Assembly (NCBI RefSeq): GCF_030530945.1
Contig: NZ_JAUMTZ010000001.1
Coordinates: 268,546 to 332,545, forward strand
Direction of reading: 5' to 3'
Length of the DNA stretch: 64,000 nt
DNA from: Kocuria sp.
GTDB lineage: Bacteria; Actinomycetota; Actinomycetes; Actinomycetales; Micrococcaceae
Both the position numbers and the translations under genes were made by a program. Below, piece after piece: positions 42,775 to 51,441 of the stretch (positions are counted from its first letter, which is position 1; every line of letters starts with the position of its first letter). The notes below the pieces were generated by a model. It was not told where the DNA came from and made no database searches. It was given only the letters and a program-made list of their open reading frames with translations.

Positions 42775-43449
42775 TCAGAGCGTGGCCGGCACCCCCGCCC
42801 GGAAGCACCCGGCCACGTGGCCCGGCGCACGGCCGGTGCGCTGCAGCCAGCGGTGCGCGCTCACGGGGCCCACGAGCACGATGCCGCGAGAGCGCAGCAC
42901 CTGGGAGAGCCTGCGTGCCGCCGCAGTGGTGTCGGGGAGGTCCAGGGCGTTGCCGGGCGGGGGACCGCACGGCGGGACCTCCGCCTCCTCCAGCAGGGCG
43001 GTCCACTCCGCCACGTCCCAGTCCCGGCACACCTCGGCGTTGTGCACCACAGCCTCCAGCTTGGCGCGGTTGCGGATCAGGTCCGCGTTGACCATGAGGT
43101 CGTCGATGTCGTCCTCGTCGAACGTCGCCACCCGTTCGGGGCGCAGGTCCGCCAGGTGCAGGTACCAGGCGGGGTGACGGGCGGACTGCGACCAGCGGGC
43201 CAGCCCGGAGTCCACGAGCTCGAGCACGAGCGCGGCGAAGTGGCCCTGGGCGTTCGCGGGCGCGCTGCCCCAGTGGTGGTCGTGGTCCTCGAGAGCCCCC
43301 GCCGTGGCCACTGCCCACGGGCAGCGGTCCAGGCCGTCCCCGCAGCGGACGGCGCGGAAGGCGGCGCGGGACCCCACCGTGTCCGGACCGTGTGCGACTG
43401 AGGCGGTGTGTTGTTCGGGTTCCGGGAGCATTCGCGCGGTGGTGGTCAT
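42775..43449 (-). CDS. Divergent 3-methyladenine DNA glycosylase I (Tag-like)
   Basis: The 224-residue product follows the Tag layout: CPWAVA...DHDHHWG at the N-terminus and a C-terminal GPVSAHRWLQRTG...GHVAGCF supply the Cys/His residues that form Tag's zinc 'snap'; FDEDDIDDLMVNADLIRNRAKLEAVVHNA is the central helical motif. The region that normally reads E-G-x-Q-A-G-L-S-W is altered (ELVDSGLARWSQS), so base specificity may differ. Length is slightly above E. coli Tag (187). The ATG at 43449 follows a TAGCGT -10 by 6 nt. Confidence 0.75.
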   Translation of the reverse strand: MTTTARMLPEPEQHTASVAHGPDTVGSRAAFRAVRCGDGLDRCPWAVATAGALEDHDHHWGSAPANAQGHFAALVLELVDSGLARWSQSARHPAWYLHLADLRPERVATFDEDDIDDLMVNADLIRNRAKLEAVVHNAEVCRDWDVAEWTALLEEAEVPPCGPPPGNALDLPDTTAAARRLSQVLRSRGIVLVGPVSAHRWLQRTGRAPGHVAGCFRAGVPATL

Positions 43450-43455
43450 GCGAGA

Positions 43456-43461
43456 ACGCTA
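43456..43461 (-). promoter_or_regulatory. -10 hexamer TAGCGT of leaderless Tag-like gene
   Basis: On the minus strand TAGCGT is followed by 6 nt and the ATG, without a ribosome binding site. Confidence 0.55.
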
Positions 43462-43569
43462 GGACGGTGGAACGGAAGCCGGGGACACCCGGGGCCGAGC
43501 TGGGGACGGGCACGCCGCACCACGGCTTCCGGCGAGCCGCTGTGCAGTGCGCTCGCCGCGGGCACCAGA

Positions 43570-44595
43570 TCAGAAGACGGAGGCGGCCCCCGTGACGTCC
43601 TCGATCTCCACGGCCAGGGGGTCGTCGTCCGGGTTCTGTGAGTCGTGGACGATGAACACGGCGGCGGTGTCCCCCGGGGGCAGGGCGCGCACCGTCACCA
43701 CGCCCGTCCGTGCCTGGGCGAGGACCTCGCTCAGCTGGGTGGCGGTGGCGGCGAGCACGGCGTCGGAGGGCCGGGTGCCGCGCTCGTCCAGGATGTCCAC
43801 GGCGATCCCCCGGGCGCGGGCGGCGCGGGTGATCTCCAGGACGTGGGGGGTTGCGATGGAGCGGCCCCGGATGCTGTCGCGCAGCTGCGCCTCGGTGAGG
43901 CGGAACTGCTGGATGTCGTAGTCGGTGACGTCGGCGGGGTCGTGGGCGATCTGCTCCAGGAACCCTCCGGCGAGGCGCCGCACCTCTTCCACGCGGCGGC
44001 TGGAGGCCCGGCGCATGCCCTCCTCGGTCTCACCGCCGCTGCGTGCGGCGTCGAGGATGCGCTGGGTGTCCTCCCGGCGGCGCATGAAGTAGTCGTACTG
44101 CCGCTCGACCATCCAGGTCACGATCATCACGGCCACGCCCACCACGTGGTATGCCTCCACGGGAATGGGAATGCCGTTCACCACCGGCCACCGGGCCAGG
44201 GAGAGCACGGTGACGCCCAGCCACACCAGGAACGCCCACCCTGGCCGCCGTCGCATGCCGAGGGCGAAGAGCTCAGCGATGAAGCCCAGGTGGAACCACG
44301 GTGTCTGGCCCGCGTTCAGGGTCACGGGTGTGGCCTGGTAGCCCTGCTGGGCGGCCACGAGGAACAGCACGGTGGACAGTGCGGTGGGGGCCAGCGGGAA
44401 GGCGCGGTCGTCCCACCGGGGCAGCGCCACCACCAGTCCGGCGGCGGCGTAGGCGCACATGGAGACCACCATGCTGATGGGGCTGTCCGTCCCGTCCAGG
44501 TGGCCCAGGGAGTCGAAGAACGGGGCCGCGAAGGCTGCGATGACGAACAGGCCCATGTACCGGGGGGCCAGCACCGCGCGTCTGACCTCGCTCAC
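43570..44595 (-). CDS. Membrane sensor-like protein resembling a degenerate histidine kinase
   Basis: The 341-residue product has about six hydrophobic segments in residues 10-165, then a helical region (about 170-240) and a small alpha/beta end (about 240-341). The cytosolic part contains FRLTEAQLRDSIRGRSIATP and RAARARGIAVDILDERG, a pattern seen at the C-terminus of some actinobacterial sensor kinases, but no H-box histidine and no complete N/G1/G2 ATP-binding boxes. It therefore probably senses or modulates rather than phosphorylates. The GTG start overlaps the stop of the true kinase gene by 4 bp, so it is part of the same operon. Confidence 0.65.
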   Translation of the reverse strand: MSEVRRAVLAPRYMGLFVIAAFAAPFFDSLGHLDGTDSPISMVVSMCAYAAAGLVVALPRWDDRAFPLAPTALSTVLFLVAAQQGYQATPVTLNAGQTPWFHLGFIAELFALGMRRRPGWAFLVWLGVTVLSLARWPVVNGIPIPVEAYHVVGVAVMIVTWMVERQYDYFMRRREDTQRILDAARSGGETEEGMRRASSRRVEEVRRLAGGFLEQIAHDPADVTDYDIQQFRLTEAQLRDSIRGRSIATPHVLEITRAARARGIAVDILDERGTRPSDAVLAATATQLSEVLAQARTGVVTVRALPPGDTAAVFIVHDSQNPDDDPLAVEIEDVTGAASVF

Positions 44596-45899
44596 GGCTG
44601 CGCGTCCCCGGGCCAGACCAGGGTCACGGTGGTGCCGCGGCCCGGTGCGGTGTCCAGGTGGACGCGCCCTCCGATGGTCTCGACGTTCTCCACGATGGAG
44701 ACGCGGACCCCGAGGCGACGGTTGGGGACGTCGTGGTAGTTGAACCCGCGTCCGGCGTCGCTGATGGTGAAGCGGAGGAAGAACCCCTCGGGATTGCCGT
44801 CCGTGGGGTCGCACGTCTCGCCCTCCATGGCCACCGTGGTGACCGGGACGCCGGAGTGGCGGGCGCTGTTGGACACCGCCTCCGTGACGGCCTGGGTCAG
44901 TCCGTGGGCCACGTACGCGGGAACGAACGCCCGGGGCTCACCCACCGGCCGCACGGGGCCCTGCAGCCGCGTGAAGCGCACCCGTGTGCGCCAGGGCGCC
45001 AGTGCGTCCATCAGCTCGTCCATGAGCTCGTGGACCATCACGGTGTGCGCGCCCGAGGAGCGGCTGGTCTCCTCCTCAAGCACCTCAAGGGCGCGGACGG
45101 CGAGCTGGCGCGTGTGCCTGGGCAGCGTACCGTGGGAGCGTGAGGCGTCGAGCAGGGCCGCCATGACGTTGTCGTGGATCAGCCGGTCGATCCGCTCCTG
45201 GTCCTCGGTCTCCGAGCGGCTGCGGCGCATGGCGAGGTCCTGGGAGAGGGCCTCGGCGTAGTTCAGGTCCATCCGCTCCACGCCGCGCTTGCCCCCGGTG
45301 AGGATCATGACCAGCATCAGGCCGAACACCACGCGGGAGAGACCGGCGGCCAGCCACGACTCGGCGTGCGGGTCCACGCTGATGACCTGGCTGGCCACCG
45401 CGGCGTAGGCGAGCTCCAGCAGGAACATGTAGAGGATCGCCGCGCGGGCGCTCCACAGCACGGCCGCGGCGCCCACCGCCAGGATGATGAATCCCGAGAT
45501 CCAGGGGTTCTGGGGCAGCACGCCCCCGGTCCAGGCCAGGGGCAGCGCCAGGACAGAGGCGGCCACCACCGCTGTGTAGGCCAGGAAGACCCACGGGCGG
45601 ACGGAGTGGCGCAGACCAAGGTAGAGCGTGATCCCGGTGAGCACCCCGAGCGCCACCAGGAAGACCGTGTACCAGCCCCGGATGGAGGACTGCTGCTGGG
45701 CGTAGATGGGCAGCACCTCTATCAGGTGGGTCACTCCGAACACGCCGAAGCCGATCAGTCCGAGCCAGTGGGCGCGGTAGGTGTAGACCCCCAGCTCGCC
45801 CGGTGCCGTGGTGGCGAAGAACCGCTTCCACCGCAGCCGGATGTTGACCGTCCGGTAGGAGCGGTCCCGGCCGGTGGAGGTCCTGTGCAGGAGCGTCAC
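44592..45899 (-). CDS. NarL/DesK-class sensor histidine kinase
   Basis: The 435-residue inner-membrane kinase has about six hydrophobic segments (residues ~45-205), a dimerisation helix with the H-box DRLIHDNVMAALLDA, and an HATPase domain with AVTEAVSNSARHSG (N-box), ISDAGRGFN (G1) and GRGTTVTLVWPG (G2). It lies between the response regulator gene (20 nt upstream) and the degenerate kinase (4-bp overlap), forming a three-gene operon. The signal is not evident. Confidence 0.9.
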   Translation of the reverse strand: MTLLHRTSTGRDRSYRTVNIRLRWKRFFATTAPGELGVYTYRAHWLGLIGFGVFGVTHLIEVLPIYAQQQSSIRGWYTVFLVALGVLTGITLYLGLRHSVRPWVFLAYTAVVAASVLALPLAWTGGVLPQNPWISGFIILAVGAAAVLWSARAAILYMFLLELAYAAVASQVISVDPHAESWLAAGLSRVVFGLMLVMILTGGKRGVERMDLNYAEALSQDLAMRRSRSETEDQERIDRLIHDNVMAALLDASRSHGTLPRHTRQLAVRALEVLEEETSRSSGAHTVMVHELMDELMDALAPWRTRVRFTRLQGPVRPVGEPRAFVPAYVAHGLTQAVTEAVSNSARHSGVPVTTVAMEGETCDPTDGNPEGFFLRFTISDAGRGFNYHDVPNRRLGVRVSIVENVETIGGRVHLDTAPGRGTTVTLVWPGDAQP

Positions 45900-45918
45900 G
45901 GGGTCCCCGAGGGGTGGG

Positions 45919-46635
45919 TCACAGCTTCTTCTCCGCGGTGGTGACGTCGTCCTCGGGGTCCACCAGCCCGTCCTCGATGGCGCGGATGCGCAGGTCGATC
46001 TTGGTGGGCGCGGGGCGGCCGATGCGCGCGTACTTCTCGCGGATCCGGTCGATGTTGGTCTTCACGGCGGACTGCTTGATGCCCATGCGCCGTGCCACCT
46101 GCACCTGGGCGAAGCCGGAGGCGTACAGCCGCAGGGTCTCGCGCTCCCGGGGGGACAGGGCGGCGCGGGAGAACTCGACGTCACCGTCGATGGCTGCCGC
46201 GAGCTCCTTGGTGATCACGGGCTTGCCGTCCGCGATCGCGCGCGCCTCCTCGATGGCGTGCTCGAGCGGGTCGGACTTGCGCACCAGGCCCAGCGCACCG
46301 GCGCGCAGGGCCTCGCGGATGAGGCTCGCATTCTCGGCGATGCTGAAGATCAGCACCTTCATGCCGGCGCTGCGCAGCCGTTCCACGTTGCTCGCCGGGC
46401 GGGACTTGTCCGCCAGTGAGAGGTCCAGCAGGACCACGTCGCACTCGATGCGCTTGGCACCCTGTGCGGTGAGCGCGGGATTCTCCGGGTCCCGGCCCAG
46501 CTGGTCCAGCAGGGTGGTCACCGAGTCCGAGGACCCCACCAGTTTGACGTCCGCCAGCGAGGTCATGGACACGAGACGCACGCCCTCGCGGACCACCTCG
46601 TGATCGTCCACAACGGCCACCAGTGTTGAAGGCAT
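45919..46635 (-). CDS. NarL/LuxR-family response regulator
   Basis: The 238-residue product has a receiver domain (about 1-130: VVDDHEVVREGVRL, phosphoacceptor Asp in CDVVLLDLSLADKS, KVLIFS) and a LuxR-type helix-turn-helix (about 160-220: LSPRERETLRLYASGFAQVQ, VARRMGIKQSAVKTNIDRIR). It is the first gene of the operon with two membrane sensor proteins. Targets unknown. Confidence 0.92.
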   Translation of the reverse strand: MPSTLVAVVDDHEVVREGVRLVSMTSLADVKLVGSSDSVTTLLDQLGRDPENPALTAQGAKRIECDVVLLDLSLADKSRPASNVERLRSAGMKVLIFSIAENASLIREALRAGALGLVRKSDPLEHAIEEARAIADGKPVITKELAAAIDGDVEFSRAALSPRERETLRLYASGFAQVQVARRMGIKQSAVKTNIDRIREKYARIGRPAPTKIDLRIRAIEDGLVDPEDDVTTAEKKL

Positions 46636-46698
46636 AGCTGTTTCCTCCGTACTCCCCAGTGGAGGCCCAGCCCAGGCCTCCTACACCACGGAAGTCTA

Positions 46699-47664
46699 CT
46701 ATTCCCATGCATTCGAAATTGTCCATGCGTCCACTTTTCGGTGGTACCGCATGCCCCACGCGCCGCCCAGCAGCGCCCCCGCGAGACCCAGCACCAGCGT
46801 GCCCGCGAGCGCCACGGCCCCGGTCTCCGGGTGCGCGCCGATCACCTCCTGCACCGCCCAGCGGGATGCCCCGCCGGTGAGGGCGTCCGCCCACAGCAGC
46901 GCGAGCGCCGAGACCGCGGCGCGGACCACCAGGGACCACAGCCACACGCCCAGCCCCTGGGCCACCCCGGAGAAGCGCGCCATCCGCCCGGCCACGTAGC
47001 CTCCGGCGAGCAGCGAGAGGAGCTCCACGAGCCCCAGGACGACGACGCCGCCCCACAGCTGCGCGTTTCCGGGCCCGTTCCACGCCCGGGTCAGGACGTC
47101 CCCCGCGCTGCCCGGGGTGTCGACACCCAGTCCGGGCCCCAGCGCCGCGACGATCCCCAGCAGCACGCTGCCGAGTGCGAGGGCAGTCAGGACGCCCATG
47201 AGTCCGGGGAGGAACTGCATTCCCCCGAAGCGTTCGCGCTGCCGTGTCCGCACGCGCTCCGCGCTGGGGCGGGTGGCCGCACCGGCACCGTCGGGGCGCA
47301 CCGCCGGACGCATGGTGTCCCACGCGGCCTCGGCGGAGATGCGCTCCTGCGGGCGGGTCAGGTGGCCGTCCCCCACTGGCCTGCCGGGCTCGTCCTGGCG
47401 GTCGCGGGGGAGCAGCCGGCCGGAGGCCACCCCGGTGCGCCCCGCGCGGGGCGCACCGCCCCCGGGGCCGGCGGCGGCGTCGTCGTGCGCCGGGACAGGG
47501 GGGAAGGCGGCGGTGTCGCCGTCCATGCCGCCGTGGTCTCCCGCGAGCCCGGCGTCCGCGCGGGGGAGGGGGCGGGTTTCCTGGGGCCGGGCCGCAGGAA
47601 AGGAACCTGTCCAGGGGGCGTTGCCGTCGTCGAGAGGATCGCGGGCGGAGGAGGAGGGAGACAT
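46699..47664 (-). CDS. Membrane protein with long disordered N-terminus
   Basis: I do not recognise a family. The 321-residue product has ~145 disordered residues rich in Pro, Gly, Arg and Asp, then four to five hydrophobic segments (about 150-172, 205-228, 240-262, 285-308). Two GACGACGCCGC copies fall in it: 47476 in the disordered part (HDDAAAG) and 47041 in a membrane segment (LWGGVVVL). Convergent neighbours are absent; the fadD gene starts 154 nt away on the other strand, so the gap is a divergent promoter region. Confidence 0.65.
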   Translation of the reverse strand: MSPSSSARDPLDDGNAPWTGSFPAARPQETRPLPRADAGLAGDHGGMDGDTAAFPPVPAHDDAAAGPGGGAPRAGRTGVASGRLLPRDRQDEPGRPVGDGHLTRPQERISAEAAWDTMRPAVRPDGAGAATRPSAERVRTRQRERFGGMQFLPGLMGVLTALALGSVLLGIVAALGPGLGVDTPGSAGDVLTRAWNGPGNAQLWGGVVVLGLVELLSLLAGGYVAGRMARFSGVAQGLGVWLWSLVVRAAVSALALLWADALTGGASRWAVQEVIGAHPETGAVALAGTLVLGLAGALLGGAWGMRYHRKVDAWTISNAWE

Positions 47665-47805
47665 GCGGGGCCTCGATTCGGCGGGGAGTCCGGTGGCGGG
47701 TCCCCAGAAGTCTAGTCAGGACCGGGGCGTCCGGCCGGGGCCGGACGTGGACGGACGGCGCGGGGTCACGGGCGCGCGATCTGCGGCGCGGCAGGACCGG
47801 GCGGG

Positions 47806-47811
47806 TAACCT
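47806..47811 (+). promoter_or_regulatory. -10 hexamer TAACCT of leaderless fadD
   Basis: TAACCT ends 7 nt before the ATG at 47819; no ribosome binding site is present. Confidence 0.6.
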
Positions 47812-47818
47812 CGCTCCC

Positions 47819-49528
47819 ATGGTTGACGCGAATTCCCGAGACTTCCTGGCCTCCCGCCCCTGGACCACGAGCTACGACCCCGGGGTGCCCCGGGATCTGA
47901 ACCTGCCGGAGACGTCACTGGTGCACATGCTCGAGACCTCCGTGGCCCGGCACGGGTCCAAGACGGCGGTGGAGTTCTTCGGCGCGGGCATGACGTACGC
48001 GCAGCTCGGGGAGCGTGTGCAGCGCGTGGCAGAGGCGCTGCGCGTGCTCGGGGTGCAGGCCGGGGACCGCGTGGCGATCGTGCTGCCCAACTGCCCCCAG
48101 CACATCGTGGCGTTCTACGCCGTGCTGCGCCTCGGGGCCATCGTGGTGGAGCACAACCCGCTCTACACCACCCCGGAGCTGCGCCACCAGTTCGAGGACC
48201 ACGGCGCCCGGGTGGTGATCGCGTGGGACAAGGTGGCCTCGCGCATCACCGGGATGCCCAAGGACCTGGCCGTTGAGCACGTGGTCTCCGTGGACATCAC
48301 CCGGGCCATGCCCGCCGCCATGCGCCTGGGCCTGCGGCTGCCGCTGAAGAAGCTGGCCGCCCAGCGCCGCGAGCTCACGGGGGACGCGCCCGGGACCATT
48401 GCCTGGAAGACGCTGCTGGAGTCCGAGCCGCTGCGCCCGGACCACCCGCGGCCCACTGCCACGGACATCGCCCTGCTGCAGTACACCTCCGGCACCACCG
48501 GCCGGCCCAAGGGCGCCATGCTGAGCCACCGGAACCTCGAGTCCAACGCCCTGATGGGCCGCCACTGGCTGGACAGCTCCTCGGACGAGGTGGTCTACGG
48601 GGTGCTGCCGCTGTTCCACGCCTTCGGGCTCACGCTCGGACTGACCTTCGCCATGTCCCTGGGCGCCAAGCTCGTGCTGTTCCCCACCGTGCGCGCTGAC
48701 CTCATCCTGCGGGCCATGAGGAAGAGCATGCCCACCGTCCTGCCGGCCGTGCCTCCCGTCTACCAGAAGGTGCTCGACGCCGCCGCGGAGAGCGGCCGGG
48801 ACCTCTCGGGCATCCGCGTGGCCGTCTCCGGAGCCATGAGTCTGCCCGTGCCCCTGGTCGCCACGTGGGAGCATGCCACCGGGGGCATGCTCATCGAGGG
48901 GTACGGGCTCACCGAGTGCTCGCCGCTCGTGGCCTGCAACCCGCTCAACGAGCACCGCCGCGCGGGCTCCATCGGCATCCCGTTCCCCAGCACCGACGTG
49001 CGGATGGTGGACCCCGAGACGGGCGAGGACGTCCCGGTGGACGGCGAGGGCGAGCTGCTGGTCAAGGGTCCCCAGACCACCCAGGGCTACTGGAAGCGCC
49101 CCGAGGAGACCGCGAAGCTGTTCACGGAGGACGGCTGGCTGCGTTCCGGGGACATCGTCACCGTGGACCAGGACGGCTTCCTGCGCGTGGTGGACCGGAT
49201 CAAGGAGGTCATCATCACCGGCGGGTTCAACGTGGCACCCACCGAGGTGGAGACCGCGCTGAAGCTCCACGACGCCGTCGCGGACGCCGCGGTGGTGGGC
49301 GTACCCAACGAGGACGGCAACGAGACCGTGGTGGCCGCCGTGGTCCTCGAACCCGGTGCCGTGCTGGACGAGGCCGCCCTGCGGGAGCACTGCTACCGCA
49401 AGATCACCCGCTACAAGGTCCCGCGCCGGATCGTCGCCATGGAGGATCTGCCCCGCACGATGCTCGGCAAGACGCTGCGGCGTGCGGTCAAGGAGGAGAT
49501 CCTGGAGAAGGGGCTGCTGGACTCCTGA
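47819..49528 (+). CDS. fadD: Long-chain fatty-acid-CoA ligase
   Basis: Activates fatty acids to acyl-CoA with ATP. The 569-residue AMP-forming enzyme has LLQYTSGTTGRPKGAMLSHR (P-loop), VYGVLPLFHAFGLT, EGYGLTECSPLVACNPL (adenine-binding), RSGDIVTVDQDGF, DRIKEVIITGGFNVAPTEVE (hinge) and MLGKTLRRAV (catalytic Lys near the C-terminus). Length and motif order are those of FadD. Monocistronic; a double hairpin ends it before a convergent marR-type gene. Confidence 0.95.
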   Translation: MVDANSRDFLASRPWTTSYDPGVPRDLNLPETSLVHMLETSVARHGSKTAVEFFGAGMTYAQLGERVQRVAEALRVLGVQAGDRVAIVLPNCPQHIVAFYAVLRLGAIVVEHNPLYTTPELRHQFEDHGARVVIAWDKVASRITGMPKDLAVEHVVSVDITRAMPAAMRLGLRLPLKKLAAQRRELTGDAPGTIAWKTLLESEPLRPDHPRPTATDIALLQYTSGTTGRPKGAMLSHRNLESNALMGRHWLDSSSDEVVYGVLPLFHAFGLTLGLTFAMSLGAKLVLFPTVRADLILRAMRKSMPTVLPAVPPVYQKVLDAAAESGRDLSGIRVAVSGAMSLPVPLVATWEHATGGMLIEGYGLTECSPLVACNPLNEHRRAGSIGIPFPSTDVRMVDPETGEDVPVDGEGELLVKGPQTTQGYWKRPEETAKLFTEDGWLRSGDIVTVDQDGFLRVVDRIKEVIITGGFNVAPTEVETALKLHDAVADAAVVGVPNEDGNETVVAAVVLEPGAVLDEAALREHCYRKITRYKVPRRIVAMEDLPRTMLGKTLRRAVKEEILEKGLLDS

Positions 49529-49884
49529 CGGGGACCGGGGGCAGAAAATCGCGTGCAAATCTGTGTGACGAAAGAAGTCGTGCTTCGTGTCACACGGAAA
49601 ATCATCGGCGCAGGTCAGCCGACACGCCGCCCGGAATTCCGAAGGTTACTTGCGTGTCGATGGAGTTGCCACATAAAGTGAGGACGTCGGCCGAAGTGGC
49701 CCGGGCGCATCCCCCCAAATCAGCGCCCGGATGATCCCCCGGTTGGCCGGCGTCCCGATCTCCCCCAGATTCGGGATGTCCGACGGGTCCTGCCGATCCC
49801 CCAAGTGGCAGGACCCGTCCCCTGTTAACAGGCCCTTTTCGCCCCGGTGCCCACGAGAGTGTGCCGAGCCGTGCCACGCGCCGC
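49529..49884. other. 356-bp noncoding gap between fadD and marR-type gene
   Basis: The first ~150 bases are unusually AT-rich and contain the inverted repeat GTGTGAC (49563-49569) / GTCACAC (49589-49595) with an inner GAAG/CTTC, as well as CTTCGTGTCACA shared with 19639-19650. The last ~120 bases carry hairpins. I see no credible small gene in it. Confidence 0.5.
49782..49819. terminator. Strong bidirectional hairpin terminator
   Basis: GACGGGTCCTGCC (49782-49794) pairs perfectly with GGCAGGACCCGTC (49807-49819) around a 12-nt loop. Placed between the convergent fadD and marR-type genes. Confidence 0.8.
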
Positions 49885-50370
49885 TCAGCCCGGCTCCATC
49901 GTCTCCAGGTGGGGCAGCACCTTGCGGGCGATGCTCAGCAGAGCGGCCTTCTCGCCTTCGTCCAGCCGGTCCACGAACGCCTCCCGCACGGTGAACAGGT
50001 GTCCGGGTGCCGCGCGGCCCGTGGTCTCGCGCCCGTGCTCGGTGATGGCCACCAGCAGGCCGCGCGCATCCCTGGGAACGGGAGCGCGGCGGATCATCCC
50101 CCGCCGCTCCATGCGGGAGAGCATGTGGGACAGCCGTGAACGCTCCCACCCCAGCACCCGCAGGAGCTCACGGGAGGTCAGTTCCCCGGTGCCCGACTCG
50201 GACAGGGGGACCAGGATCTCGTACTCGGAGCGGGAGAGCTCGCTGTCCCGCTGCAGCTGCCGGTCCACGGCGTGGTCCATCCCGTGGGACAGTGCGACAA
50301 AGCTGCGCCACACCTCCTCGTCCTCGGGGCTGAGCCACGGCACGGGGCGGGGGTCGGGTGAGCCGTCCAC
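49885..50370 (-). CDS. MarR-family transcriptional regulator
   Basis: The 161-residue product has the MarR winged helix: ELSRSEYEILVPLSESGTGE, TSRELLRVLGWERSRLSHML, SRMERRGMIRRAPVPRDARGLLVAITEHGRE. The start is a GTG at 50370 after GAAGGGAGGG. The target is not shown; the membrane protein gene 50 nt upstream on the same strand may be cotranscribed. The long upstream frame reading through that gene is rejected. Confidence 0.88.
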   Translation of the reverse strand: MDGSPDPRPVPWLSPEDEEVWRSFVALSHGMDHAVDRQLQRDSELSRSEYEILVPLSESGTGELTSRELLRVLGWERSRLSHMLSRMERRGMIRRAPVPRDARGLLVAITEHGRETTGRAAPGHLFTVREAFVDRLDEGEKAALLSIARKVLPHLETMEPG

Positions 50371-50419
50371 GCTCCCTCCCTTCCTGGGGTGTGCCCGTGC
50401 CGATGACGCGGGGACGAGG

Positions 50420-51280
50420 TCACTGCCGGGGGTCGTGCTTGATCCAGTCCGAATCGTAGTGGGTGCCACCACCGCGGCGCGGGCCCAGCCGCTCGGCGTA
50501 GTCGGTGGGCCGCAGTGGCGCGTCGTCCTCGTCCGGGCGGGTGAAGCGCGCGGTGGCCACGAGTCCGAAGCCCAGACCGGCACCCACCACCATGGTCATC
50601 CCGCCCACCACGAACGCCAGGACGTAGTCGTCCAGCAGGTCCGCGGGCACGGAGGGCCCGAGCCAGCCGGGGACCACGAAGGCCATCCCCAGGCACCCCA
50701 GGCCGGCCGCCAGCAGGGCCACCGGGATCAGCCACAGCTTGGACCAGGAGGCCCGGGCCGGTTCCACCGGATCCTGGAACACGGGCAGGGAGCGGGTCTG
50801 CACCACGGCGTAGCCCAGCACGCCGAGCACCACCACCGTGGCGCCCACGACCCACCCGATCCACAGGCCCGTGGCCACGAGCGCGAGACCCGACAGCAGA
50901 CCCAGCATGACCACCGTGAAGGACAGCCCGCGGCCCATGCGGCGCGCGGCGACGGCAGCCGCGGACCGCGCCGCCGCGTCGTCCCCCACCCCGGGGCCCG
51001 ACGCCGTCCCCGCACCCTGTGCGGCGGCGTCACCGTGCGTGCTGGGGTGGGCATTCTGTCTGGCGGAGTCGTGACCCGCCCCGGGTGCCGGGGTGCCGGT
51101 GCCCCGGGAGGAGGCGGCACCCTCGGCGGATGCGGGGTCCACGCGGATGCCGTACCGCGGGCGGTCGTCGTGCTCCTGCCGTGCCGTGCGTGCGGCAGTG
51201 GATCCGCTCTCCTGCGAGGGGGTCCGCGAGGAGGGGGCCGAGGGGTCGTGCTCTTCCCTGGGGCGCTGAACGGGGTTCAT
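50420..51280 (-). CDS. Membrane protein with disordered N-terminus
   Basis: The 286-residue product has ~115 low-complexity residues (Ser, Thr, Ala, Gly, Arg), then four hydrophobic segments (about 122-142, 143-160, 185-208, 225-250) and a charged tail ending in DSDWIKHDPRQ. I do not recognise it. It precedes the MarR-type gene by 50 nt and is divergent from the glutathionyl-hydroquinone reductase gene with 161 bp between. Confidence 0.7.
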   Translation of the reverse strand: MNPVQRPREEHDPSAPSSRTPSQESGSTAARTARQEHDDRPRYGIRVDPASAEGAASSRGTGTPAPGAGHDSARQNAHPSTHGDAAAQGAGTASGPGVGDDAAARSAAAVAARRMGRGLSFTVVMLGLLSGLALVATGLWIGWVVGATVVVLGVLGYAVVQTRSLPVFQDPVEPARASWSKLWLIPVALLAAGLGCLGMAFVVPGWLGPSVPADLLDDYVLAFVVGGMTMVVGAGLGFGLVATARFTRPDEDDAPLRPTDYAERLGPRRGGGTHYDSDWIKHDPRQ

Positions 51281-51441
51281 GATGGTATCCAGACGAAGTG
51301 GTCACCGGTGCCGCCCGGTCGCTGCCGCGGACGGCCTGGACAGGGCCACTGTAGTCCCCGGTGCCGCTGAGCGCGTCAGAATGCGGACCCCACCAGGGGG
51401 CACGCGGCACGTCATTGAAGCAGACGACACAGGAGGCCACC

